From Linnemannia schmuckeri (lineage: Eukaryota; Mortierellomycota; Mortierellomycetes; Mortierellales; Mortierellaceae), in the NCBI GenBank assembly GCA_029449235.1, contig JANATG010000003.1, positions 248,001 through 312,000 of the forward strand: a stretch of DNA of 64,000 nucleotides. The letters are read 5' to 3'. The notes beneath the pieces were generated by a model that saw only the letters and a list, made by a program, of their open reading frames with translations, was not told the origin of the DNA and made no database searches. Shown piece by piece: positions 32,516-44,400 of this stretch. Every line of letters starts with the position of its first letter. Position 1 is the stretch's first letter. Made by a program: the position numbers and the translations under genes.

Positions 32516-35244
32516 ATGTGGTCAGCCAAGGACAAACAGCAGCGACCTCCAACTCCCCGCTGGAACCCGTCCATCATCGTCTCGCCCACAACCTCTCTTC
32601 TTCACCAGCGTCGAAACAACCCAAAGGCCGGTCGACACCTCTCTCCCCTCCGGCAGAGCGTGTTGACAGAGAACAACGACAGCGACGCAACTTATCTACA
32701 GCAGCACGAAGATTCTCAGAAGTCTCTCACGCTAACCTCTTCCTTCGTAACAGGGGATTTGACTGATATGTATCAGAACCCCGCTTCTACCTTGCAGCAG
32801 CAACAGTTACAACATGGTCTTTCGATGACGGTCGATCCTCGCCACATGAGCCTCACTACTCAGCCCGACCACACACTGCATGACGACACCCTGCTCGCGA
32901 TACGCTCCTTGCCTCAGGTGTCCTTTGCCCAGCCTGACTCAAGAACGCGCGAGCCGATACCACCGAGCTCGTTGATGTCGTTATCGTTCTCACCCACCTT
33001 CGCTCCGCCTCAATGGAATTCACAGGATGTGTCTCCATTCCCTTATCGGCCTCACTCTGACACACTTGATCAGTCCGTCGCGAATGGCCACGTTGTTGAC
33101 GGATCAGATTCGCACTTGGATGTCGGACCAAGCCCATCAAGCTCTACTTCTCGGGGCGTACACCCTGCCATCACAGGCGGGAAGTGCCCTCGACCTCAAT
33201 ACGGAGGCCAAAACGTGGCGTTCATCAGACCATCGCGTCTCTCTTTCGTCGAAACTGCCAGCCCCTCTGATGACCAGTCCTCTTTCAGTCCACAGACACC
33301 CCTCTCCAAGATCCCGTCAGCCCATGGTTCGTCGAGTGCACGCAGAAGGACTGCATACCCTGGATCTTCGTCTTCGCCGAGTACCACGCCTTCATCTGTG
33401 ACACTGAGCCCTCTCTCAGATGAGCCTCGTACGGAAATGCATGCGCTGATCCGTCAGTACAACATCAGCAATGTACGTCAAGTCCGACGTATCATGGACG
33501 AGAAACTGCCGAGTATCTACAAGGACTGCGATGCACTTGTTCACTCGATGACCGAGTCTTCAAGACTGATCTCGGAGGCTTTGAAGCCCATTCATGACTT
33601 TGGTCGGCTTCCTGCTCGTGAGTTCAAACAGCCTCATATCCTCTCTGATTGGCAACCCACAAGAATCAAGACGGAGAAGGCGTCTTGCCAAGATACTCGA
33701 GATGAGAACCAAAACAACGTTGTTCTCGCATTCAAGGGTTCTCGTGCCATGGATATCCACTCGTCCAAAGACGATGCACACCTGGATGTTATCAAAGAGG
33801 AAGAGGGAGAAGTCACTCAGGGCGATGAGGCAAGTGTGAATGAAGGCCACAACAAGGAACACACCAAACCATCACCAAAGCGATCGAGTCAAGACACCAC
33901 CAAGTGCATTGAGCGGGGATCACCATCTGCCAAGTCACCTTTGCTCAATGCACCTAGCCCACGGTCGCCTCCTATCAAGACAACCGCTGCAGCTTCACCC
34001 TTGATCGAGCCAACTGATCACGTACCTTCTTCGTATAAGATACCACGCCTGGAAGAGGTTACTGTCAAGCAGCTTTCGGAAGAGACGCCCCCTTGCGCTA
34101 CTTCTCATTATGAATCGGACTCTAAGAACTCGCCTCAGGCATCCTATGCTAGCCGCGATACATCTTCAAGCGAGTGTTTAGACGCTAGGCGAAAGCGCAA
34201 GCGCGATCAAGGATCGACCAGCGAGCCCTCAGAGCCCACTAGCGTCAACGTCGCACTACTGTCTGGTGGTGGTCGTGATGAGCATGCTGCTCCTGGGGGT
34301 GGAGCCTATGTGAAAGAAGGACAAACAGCAACGTCTCCCGAGCGACAGATCACTATATTGGCACCTTCCCGTTCTCCAACTGCGCAGCACATAAACACTT
34401 CAGGAAGTCCGCCAACCGAGAAAAACGAGAACTTTGCTGACCCATTCTCCAAGAAACAGAGTCCACCACGCTCTCTGGTCGACAAGAAAGGCCCGTCGGT
34501 GATTTCTACTCTCACTGGTGATCTGAGCTCTCAAGCAAAGATCGTCAAGTTGGACACAGAATTCACCAATTGCATGCACTCTTTCATGGACTGTTGCCTT
34601 CAGTTACAGCTCCATCTTCAACAACCAATCCAGATTGCCACTCTTGCAGGGCCTGATGGCACGTTTGAATCGTCGTTACTCAAGGCCTCAACACCGATGC
34701 ATCACTCGGGTCGAGCCGGCGCACATGAACCTGTTACTCCTCTGGGCATCCAACGCGCCCCTCCCTCTGTCAAGATGAGACTTACAGGCAACATACCACG
34801 CGACGCGTTTGATTTTGTTAGCTTTGTTTCTGAACTTTAAAAATTAATGTTAGTGCTGATCTGAATTTTCGATGTTCTGTTGATGTTTTATCGATAGGGG
34901 AGCTGCAAAAGGCGATCAAAGGAGGGAATGACATTCTCCTTGCGGTCGAACAGTACTACTCTGAACGAGCTGATCTACTGGACAGAATGGGTCTCTACCG
35001 ATCCAACTCGATCACCTATACCCACAATATGCGTTCTGGTGGTCGTGCTCCAGTCGAGAAGGGAGCTGGTATGGCAATGGATGGCAAGGAGCATAACGGT
35101 GTCGACCAGAGTGCTCCGACACAGTTACAGCAGTTCCTGGAGATGATGGACAAGCGCCATTCGAACCAAGTTCGCTTTGGTGCGATGGAGTTGCGGTCTC
35201 GCTGCGCGGCACTCCACCAGATGCTTGAATCTGTTTTTTCCTAA
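32516..35244 (+). CDS. PA28/REG-like proteasome activator with giant insert
   Basis: Two exons (32516-34825, 34903-35244; acceptor GGGGAG) give about 883 residues; a donor at 34817 is also possible. Residues 1-300 are Ser/Pro/Gln-rich and look disordered. At about 308-365 LPSIYKDCDALV and ISEALKPIHDFG resemble helix 1 of PA28 subunits. A disordered, Ser/Pro/Lys-rich stretch of over 300 residues follows. Near residues 675-705 a helix (KIVKLDTEFTNCMHSFMDCC) resembles PA28 helix 2, then KMRLTGNIPRDAFDF recalls the IPR activation-loop start. Exon 2 holds AVEQYYSERADLLDRMG, very like the SKYxSERxD helix 3, and a last helix LRSRCAALHQMLES. PA28 forms rings that open the 20S proteasome; subunits are normally about 250 residues. 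The assignment rests on motif order, and the activation loop is poorly kept. Confidence 0.5.
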
Positions 35245-35800
35245 ACACGTCTTTTTCTCTGTCGCCTATGCCAAAGAACATTTGGTATAACTCGAGCTTT
35301 GCGCTCAGACACCTTTGTTCTTTCCTTTGCTCTTTTTTACGTACTTTATCTTTTCCCACGAAGTGCTGTTTGGTGTAGCTCAGTGCGCACAAACCCTCCT
35401 TTGCTTTCTATTTTCTTCCTTTCTTCGCTTTTCTAGCCTATACCTTGCGCCTATCGCAATGCCTTTACCCTTTTACTCTCACGACAATTTATTGCTAGTA
35501 TCCTGTTCTTTTTTCTCCCTATGCGACTACCCTATTAAGCTCCTTTTTTCAATGATAGTCCCCTTCTGTTTATCCCAACAAGATCATTATGTAAGAATTC
35601 ATTTTTTTTTATAGTGCGTTTTTTATTATTGCAATAGATAAAGCTTGCTAAGTGGGTATTGAAGCTGGTTACATCTCAATAAAAAGATGAGAAGGAAAGA
35701 AACCAACAAAAAAAAGACAGGATCGCCCCTGTCTGTTGACGTTGTTTGTCCCTGAAGTAGTAGTTGCTGTTGTTGTCGATCCTACAAAGAGATTTGTTTT
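35245..35800. other. Convergent 3' region
   Basis: 556 bp between the ends of two convergent genes. T-rich, with short frames only. No gene, RNA or repeat seen. Confidence 0.5.
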
Positions 35801-37466
35801 TTACTTCTTCTCCTCGTGGATCTCAGTCTTCTGCTCAATGTCGTACTCGATGTGGGAGGTGGTGGGGATCTTGGAGGCCTCCCAGGCCTTGAAGATGGGG
35901 ACATCGGAGTTGAAGATCTGGTCCATCTCCTCCAGAGTGCGGCCCTTGGTCTCGGGGAACATGAAGAAGACGTGGATGGTCATGGCGACACAGAAGCCTC
36001 CGAAGATGAAGTAGGTACGGTACTGGATCGACTCGAGCAGTGGGGGGACAGCGTAGGCAAGAGCAAAGTTGAAGGCCCAGTTGGAAGCAGTCGAAAGAGA
36101 GACGGCCTTGGAGCGGATACGGAGAGGGTAGATCTCGGCGGGGTAGGTCCAGGAGACGGGACCCCAGGAGATGGCGAAGGAGCAGACAAAGAGGTAGGAG
36201 CAGGCGATGACGGCGCGGGAGGCAGAGTCGTTACCCTGGATGGCCCAGGTGGTGGTTGCGTTGCCCTCGGTGGTAAGGGGAGATCCGAAGGCACCCATGA
36301 GACCGCCGATAAGGAAGAGCCAGAGAGCCATGAAGATGGAGCCGATCAGAAGAACGGGACGACGACCCCAGCGATCGATGAAGAGGATGGCGGGGATGGT
36401 CATGACGACGTTGAGGACGTACTGGATCGAGGAGGCTTGGAGGTTGGCGTTCTGGCCGGTAATTCCGGCGCCCTGGAAGATGAAGACGATGTAGTACATG
36501 GCGACGTTCATACCAGTAAGCTGGGACCAGGACTGAAGGGTCATTCCGAGGAAGACACGGCGGGCGTTGGGGGACTTGAAGAGCTCAGAGTACGAGCGAG
36601 CGGCGAGGGTGCGGTCGAAGGTAATGGCGTCCTGGATCTCCTTGAACTCGGCCTGGACATCGGGATGGTTCTTATCACCGTTGGCGCGCAAGTTAGCAAG
36701 AACCTCAAGAGCCTCCTCACCACGACCCTGATCGGCCAACCAACGAGGGGAGTAAGGGAAGATGGAGATTCCAGCAAGGAGGATGACACCGGGGACGACC
36801 TGGACACCCCAGGGGATACGGAAGGCGGCATCAGACTCAATGAAGGAGCAACCGTACTGGATAAAGTACTGGATCAAGATACCCCAGGTGATGGCCCACT
36901 GCTGGAGGGAGACAATACGGCCACGGATGTTCTTAGGGGCAATTTCAGACTGGTAGACGGGGACGATCATGGAAGCCAAACCGACAGCAATACCGTTGAT
37001 GATACGACCGACAATGAGCATCGAGGTGTTCTGGGCAGCGCATTGGAGGATGGATCCAACAATCCAGATGGTAGCGGCCAACATGATGGTGCGCTTACGA
37101 GAGATCTTGTCACCGAGGGGACCAGCGAGAAGAGCGCCCAAGAAGGAACCGGCGGCCATGGAGGCGACGATACCACCCTGGAGGGAGGATGAGGGGTGGT
37201 TGAAGTAGTTCTGGTAACGGTCGGTACCGACGACTCCGGACATGGACGAGATATCGAAACCAAAGAGCATACTAAGGTAAGCATGGAAAAAAAGGGGGGG
37301 GGGGGGGGACGGTTGGAGGGTTAGGAAAAATCGATCGATCGATTGCATCGTGCGTGATACCTTTCATTTCTTTGACGAGCAGTAACAGGGATGAAAATGC
37401 TTACCCGCCCATGGTGGCGAAACCGCCCAAGAAATAGACGTTGTTCAAAAGGGAGTACTTGGACAT
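35801..37466 (-). CDS. Hexose transporter, MFS sugar porter
   Basis: Twelve-TM plasma-membrane sugar carrier. Exon 1 (37466-37405) encodes MSKYSLLNNVYFLGGFATMG; exon 2 (37271-35801) continues MLFGFDISSMSGVVGTD. Total 510 residues, usual for the family. Sugar-porter signatures are present: GDKISRKRTIM, VPVYQSEIAPKNIRGRIVSL (compare PxYxxExxPxxxRG), SPRWLADQGRGEEAL, QSWSQLTGMNVAMYY, DRWGRRPVLL, YPAEIYPLRIRSKAV and FPETKGRTLEEMD. The codon bias is strong (mostly C-ending), suggesting high expression, and it produces a long open shadow frame on the other strand. The single intron carries a G15 run on the plus strand. Substrate is probably glucose or a related hexose; exact specificity cannot be read. 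Confidence 0.93.
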
Positions 37467-37924
37467 GGTTGAGGTGTTCAAGGACAGGGGATGAGGAGAA
37501 AAGGTATTAAATTAAGAGTAGTAGTAAAGAGAATATACAAAAACAAAAGGAAGTGTGAAGGAAATGTACAAAGCGAAAAATGAGAAGTGAAAGAGGAAGG
37601 TAGGGAGGAGGAGATGGCTGTAGAGAACAGTGAAGAGCAAGAAAAGAGTTGCGGGGAATCCCCCGTCTTTTATAGGAAAGTTGGTTCAAGAAAAGAAAGA
37701 AGGAGGGAAGGAGTGAGTGGGAGTGAGGGAACGAAGGTTTGGCTTCTCTTTTGGGATCCGTGGAGACGAAAAAAAATAAAATAAAAAACGCAGTAGAGAG
37801 TGTATTGTACCAAAAGAGGAATGAGACCAAAATGGAGTGACATATCCAGGTCAAAGGGGCGAAAGAAAGAAATAAAGGGTCAGGTACCAAGGACAAAATA
37901 CTTTATTTTCACTACAAACAAGCT

Positions 37925-37962
37925 TGAATGAATGAATGAAAGAATGAATGAATGAATGAATG
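37925..37962. repeat. AATG microsatellite
   Basis: Eight to nine copies of the tetranucleotide AATG/GAAT with one A insertion in the middle, about 460 bp upstream of the hexose transporter start. Confidence 0.9.
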
Positions 37963-40930
37963 GGTATCTCTCCACACGCATAAAGAAAGAAAAGAAAACG
38001 ACAAAAGGGAAAACCGTTTCCATGCACACTTGGGCTGGAACTGATACTGAGAAAAACCTTGGCATGCGAGGGCAAGACGAAGAGTACTCAAAGTTATGAA
38101 CTAATTCAATTGCTCTTTTTGACTAAGGTTTTCTAGTGGCATTGGCACTTGTTGTCTAATTCAATTCAATCGCGTAGTATTCATTCATCATTTCATTTTA
38201 CACAGGTTTACATTTTGAGTCTGTGGAGGGAAGGACAGGATGGTTCAACAGGCATGATAAAATATTATCCATCACAGGGTTCACTCCTCATTCGTACCAT
38301 CCGGGTCAAATTGATTTTTTTTTTCAGTTGCATAGTTCTTCCTTTGGAGAATCAAAAGGAGGAGAGTGAACCCTGAAAAGATCACCTCTTGCTTCCGTTA
38401 AAGGAAGAACAGCTGTACGGTACCCCGTGAATGCGTTCTTTCTTGTGCGGAGAAAAAAAAAGAGATAGTTTCTTTCCCCTTTGGACTAGTGCGGATTGCG
38501 AAGCATCAGGGTCCAGCTGCACCCAAACAAGACTATTGTTCCTCTCTCCCTTCCCTCTTCCCCAACAACGAATGAACGATAGGGGCTACCTCTTCGTTCA
38601 TTTTTCTGTTCACCCCATTGATCATTGTCAGGCAGCACTGTTGATTTTGATTGTTTATTGTCCATGAACCTGGGTCAGGTCAGAGTTTTGAAAGAAAACT
38701 GTAATCAACACGCCACTAACACGTTATCGGTAAACATAAATAAAGATCAAAACAACAGTCCCATTTTCATTATTATTATGTTTCGCTGTTCGGCGAAGCA
38801 CAACAACACAAGGCAAGGAAAAATCAAAAGGGTAGAGAGGAAGCAACAAACACAGAGGCTGTTGTGCCATTCTTGCTTATCTCACAAGGATGAACACAAA
38901 CAAAACGAATTTTCTTTTCTATGCTACTCTTCTGAAAGGAGATATTACTCGTTGGTACTTACTCATGTGGAGGAAGAGAAAGAACTCTGAAAAAGGTGTC
39001 GAGAGCCTTTGTGGAGGAGGAGGGAGGGTCTTTTGGGGGGTTTGAAGCATGACATGATGGCGCGGGGAGATAGCCTTGTTTTTTCCTTCTTTGTTTGACA
39101 TTTTTCTTTTTCATGAATGTATGTGTGCGGAGGACGTGCTTGAATCGTCATGACAAATCTTAACAAGAAAAAAAGAACCATCGCTATCTTGCATGAAAAC
39201 ACTTTTCATTCCGAGTAGATAGACCATTCATTCTATATTGCCTTTCCTCTCCTTTCTCTCACAACTTTTTTACGAGTCCGATCTATACACGTTCTCGATC
39301 CGTATACTTTTTGGAACCAAGAAAACGAAAAGCATCCTTATCAATTCTCGTACAGTAGCATATTTCTCCACGCAATCTCCTTTCCTTCCTTTACCCCAAC
39401 CATGTATTGTTACAAGATGTACCAAAATGAACTTTTTCTAATTGGGCGCATTTAGGGGGTGACCATCAAAAGCCCTGTCAACAAATTGGCAATCGTTATC
39501 TTTTTAGTGCTTGTTGGACAACCATTCGAGTCTCGGAGGTCTCCCTCACTTTCGTTCACTCTCATTGGGCCGATTCGCCCCATTATGGGCACGCGGCCAT
39601 GGAACATCCCCATGTAACCAACGAGATCTCATCCCTTCCTTCCCCGTCCCACCTCCTAATGTGGAGAGACGTGTGGAGCGATAGTTTTGTGCAAGAAAAA
39701 AAATGTCCGATTTGGGAAACGAATTATAAAAAACAATCGGTCGAGGAGATTTATTCCTACCTGCCAATGATTATCCGGCACTGAGAGCTAGTTGATCTGC
39801 CGGCTTCCTTCCCTCTTCCATCTCTCTTGATTTTGTTTTCATGCATAATTTGGCCATCTCTCTCCTAGGAAAGGAAAGGATGATGCAGTTTGCTGAAAAG
39901 GGTTTATCTTCGTTGACAAAAGAACAAAGGGTTCTTATCCTAGTTAATGTTGTTTGTTTATTATTGATCGTTTGAGCCATGGTCATGGCCATGGCATAGA
40001 TTGCGCTCTAGAACACAGAAGAAAATATGAGTTGATTACGTCCACAATGACTGTGCATTCTCCCCTTCCCTTCCTCGCTGTCTTCATTTTGTCTCAATCA
40101 GATAGTTGGGAAACACCAAGATAACCATTACCAGTGAGTAAACAAACCGTCCAGTTGGGAGAGTCAACAACAACAACGACAACAAAACAGGATTCTTATG
40201 TTTATCTGGGGGTATGGACGATATTCCTCATCCTCCTCTTACCTTAGCGAGGGCAACAACATTTGTCAATCTTTGCAAAAGAAAACCACAAACAACAAAA
40301 ACACAAAACACAAAAATTCAACTTTATTTTCTTATGTGTTGTGCCTTTTCCTCAAGCTCGATGGCATGTAACCCGCTCGCGCTTTTTCCCTTTATTTCTC
40401 ATATCTATTTGTTGTTTATGTTGTTGATGCTGTTGCTGTTGAGCTAGAAGGGATTAGGAAAACGCCCTCTATTTTCTTTGACGCCTTCCACAACAAATAG
40501 TGTTATCTCTCATGTTGTTTCTAATCTTGAAGCACTGCCTCTCGATGGCTGTTGTTGGTCAAAAGCACTGACACCAATAGTACTCGGCAAACAAAGTCTT
40601 CAACCCCAACCCCAACCCACGGACACACCCTCTTTCTCTTTTGTGCGAATGTCTCTGAATCTCTGACCTTGAACAGAAAAAGTAGGATTAGTTGAAAATA
40701 AGGAGGTTATGATTGTTTGTTTGTGTCACCGTGTGGGTTGTGTGCCAAAAGGTCTATCGTGCGCTGATTGGCTAAAGCCATCTTGTCGACTAGAAAATAA
40801 AGTTCGCCGACACTCCTCTCTCTCCCAATCGAACATCGAACGGTTAAAAGGGTTGAAAAATGACGATAAAAACGAATATGCCGAAATGTTATTTAGTGCT
40901 CTTATTTTATTTTGTTCTGTGGGCAGAGAA

Positions 40931-40987
40931 GGAGAGGAGTGTGGACGACAGGGAGGGAGAGGAGTGTGGACGACAGGGAGGGAGAGG
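40931..40987. repeat. 25-bp tandem duplication
   Basis: A GGAGAGGAGTGTGGACGACA-containing 25-bp unit is repeated exactly at 40931 and 40956, and a third copy starts at 40981 but breaks after about 7 bp. Confidence 0.85.
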
Positions 40988-41464
40988 GGGAGTACGTCCA
41001 AATAAGGCCACGGACACACGCACACACACAGGGAGAATAAAAAGGTAAACAAACATTTCAGGGACTGATGATAACGATAAGCCTGTTATTTTTCTGACCA
41101 ACACACATATACACACATTACACATTTTTGACAATCAATTTTCTTCAACCAATTGCTGGTAACCAGAAAGTGATGAAGAGATGTTCTTGTTGGGGTAAGA
41201 GATGAACAAAACAACGCGAACAGCAATTGGTTCTAGGTTCAGTTACAAAGACGAGAGGAGGTTGAAAGGCGGGGATGAGTAGACTTATTGCTTTTCATAT
41301 CTGGAGCTGAAACTTGACAATGGACATAGGTGGTACCTAACTTTTGTGTTGCTTTTTTCAAGCAGCGATACTCTTTGTAAGTATCAATAGTATCGAATCT
41401 CGACCACTGAAAGTGCAGCTCCATGCAACAAAAAACCAAGAAGCTCTGGATTCTTTGTTCTCTG

Positions 41465-41467
<3 letters not shown>

Positions 41468-41499
<32 letters not shown>
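41468..41499. repeat. T32 homopolymer
   Basis: Uninterrupted run of 32 T in the gene-poor stretch; no flanking direct repeat found. Confidence 0.85.
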
Positions 41500-44400
41500 C
41501 TTATCCGCTCTCTAGCCTTCCCTCTGTGTCTCCTCATGCCACCAACTCGTTTGTAGGCGGGTTCCTTTGTCGGGGGTTCATTTCTTTTCTCTCCTTAGTT
41601 TACTCGAACGACCGAACCAGAAGCATGTTCTGTTGTGTCCCCGCACCCATATTTGGGCCATGCTGAGAAGCAAAAAACAAAAGCATGTTATTTATTTGAA
41701 TGCCGGTACCTGGATGCATAATGCACCGAAATAAGAATGTACTTCTCGGGACTTCCTTCTTCAGACACAACAGTAGAGGAACCATTTAAACAACTGGGCT
41801 TGAGGCAGTGTGAGCTAAGGGTGTCCCTGTTTTATTGTTTATTGTTTATTTTTTTTTCCCAGCTGGACTCCAATGTTGACTTGACCGATCCTGAATATTT
41901 TTATTATATCCTTGGTTGCATAATACAGCAAAAGAGCAAAAAGCGAGAAGCACAATAGAGAGAAAGCGAAAATTCAAGGAGGGGAAGTGAAAGAAACAAA
42001 GAAGGGGCATGACTAGACCCGGACATGGCCTGACTTGTCTGCTTTTTAGTCTATCCTGCAGGTACACGACCTACTAACTGCTACCGAGCATTGTATTTGG
42101 ACACAAGAAAAACACGCCTCTTCTCTTGCATTGAACGAAGGTGGGAGTGAACACAAGCAAAGAAAAAAAAATATGTATGCTTGCGTTCGTATGGTGTATT
42201 TTCTCCACCATCCTTACCACCACTCAGCATCAGCACAAACAATGATATAAAAACAACAGAAAACAAGTTCTATCAACTCAAGGTTGAGTGAACGAAGAAA
42301 CGCTGAAGGAATAATGACTGAAGAATGTCGCAGCTTTAGAATAGGGTGTTTTCCACTCCATCCGCCAGCCAAGCTAATCAGTCAGCCATTTTTCAATCTG
42401 AATACTCCTTCAATTCACGGAGACTAGCTTTTGAATGAGTATTATCCCATCCGCCAGGCAGTCAATCACCCACAAACGTTGTCCATCTTCAACTCATCAA
42501 AAACTAAAACGAGCATCAGTAACGAAGTCCTGGCCCAGAAAAAGATTGCTAATCCAAGGACTGGTGGCTTTTTAAAGCATGGCTTAGCCCTTTTTCGGCT
42601 AAGAGTGTTCAATTTTTCCAGGGGTTGTTTATGAAAAAGAAGGAATGGTGATCTTTGTGGGTACGGTCGCTTAGAAATCGCATCTAGAAAACAAATTCAG
42701 AAGTGAACTCTCGCGCGACACCTCCATCCTTTATCTCGATGGTTAACAACAGAAAACATGCAGAAAAAGATAGAGGCAAGAAATGTAGATAGAGATAGAG
42801 ATAGAGAAAAACACACACCAAGTTCAAGCAAAAAAAAAACAAGTCTATTTCTTCATGCCACCAAAAACCACTACCAAGACCTCTTTCTTTCCTTTCCCTT
42901 TGGTCCCATTCGCCCATTTTAACTTGTATCGCAGGTCTGTAAGACAAGTTTTCCACCCCCAGTCTCTTTTTTCTGCTTTTGGTCAATTGGACGAACGAGA
43001 CGAAAGAGATAAGGGTGCAAACTCAGCCCGAGCCAAGTCCTCCTCTGTTTGGCTGACATAGGAGTGGACCAGTGAATGACGAGTAGGGTTTATCTTTTGT
43101 TGAACCGCCATGTCCCCCCAATTTGACATCGCATGGAAGGGAAAAAACAAATGAACAGAAAGACTACTGCTCACTAGATACTGAGAAACGAGGGAAAAGG
43201 GATAAGGATAAGGGACAAGGGAAGAGAAGGAGGGAAGGAGGAAATGGGCCTATACGCCCAAACTGTCGGTCTCGGATACTTTAAAAAATCCCATGCGGGA
43301 TGGACTTAAAAGCGAGTTTGAGAAGATAGAACAAAGGCCAAGAGTGAAGATGACTGTGAGGAAAAGGCAAGAGGAAGGGTAGTACTCAATGGCAAGTATT
43401 TGCATAATCTCCCCCGTGTTCCTTGAGTCGGACTCGGACCCAATTTTGGTTCAACTCCTTTTTCTTGTCTGTTTTGTTGTTGTCGTTGTTCAAACTGTCC
43501 CATTACGATGGTTGCACAAGACGCCCGTGAAGTTTGTGAAAGGGAGAGATAACGAAAGAGTTCAGAGTGAAGGGGCGTTGTGGTGGTGGTGAGTAGATGG
43601 GTGACAACAACTAAAAAAAATAAGTTGGTTTGTTTCTGCCTGAAATCTTGTATCCGTGAACAACAAATTGAGGGACAGAGTGATTGTCTTGGAGTGTAGT
43701 AGTGTGAGTTAGGACGGACCTACAAACAGAGTTTTCCTCTCTTTTGTTCTCGTCAACGAAGCTAACTGGACTGGTTGCCCATAATTTGATTTATTGTTGT
43801 TTGTTTTTGTCCGATTATCCATTATCGTATCGTATGTCTTGTACAGGTGTACTGCACAACGATGTCACCCCTCGTCTTACTTATCCCCCTTTTGGACATA
43901 AGATATGCTTTTCGCCGAATTGCCCTCCCAAAATGAATGAAAATACAACTAGACACACAAACATATTCTGATAAGAAAAAAAACAAGAGACAGGCTGCAC
44001 CTTGTAAATGGAAAAAAGTGCTGAGAGAATGGTCGAGAGAAAAAAATAATGAACGTTGACGAGTTGAATTGAACTTTTTTTATGTGAGAATCCATGGGTG
44101 AAGAGGAACGTTTGTGGCCAGTAAGAGAATGACCGAACACAAGAAGTAGAACAAAAAAAAATCACCGAACCGGCTACCTCTCGCTGTCCCTCCCTTCTCA
44201 TCCTATTTTCTGTTACTGTTATTGATCGTTGGTTGAGTGCACATTCAGGGGCAAGTGGGAGTCGAAGTCGATCGATTGCATGGAAAGGAAGAAAAAATTG
44301 ATCGTCCTAGCGCTTTGGGTTCAGTGGCCACTCGCTCTCCTCTTTGTCCCTTTCCTTGGACATGGTCGTCCTTCTCCCTCTTCTTTAGCTCGTCTCGACA

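Noticed and set aside
35816..37192. 458-codon open frame on the plus strand opposite the hexose transporter
   Set aside because: It is the antisense shadow of a strongly C-ending, codon-biased gene. Its product is an Asp/Gly-rich string without domain features, while the minus strand shows every sugar-porter motif.
37294..37308. G15 run in the transporter intron and C16 run in a VPH1 intron as possible quadruplex elements
   Set aside because: Plain homopolymers inside introns; no spaced G-tracts typical of designed quadruplex motifs, and length may be affected by sequencing.
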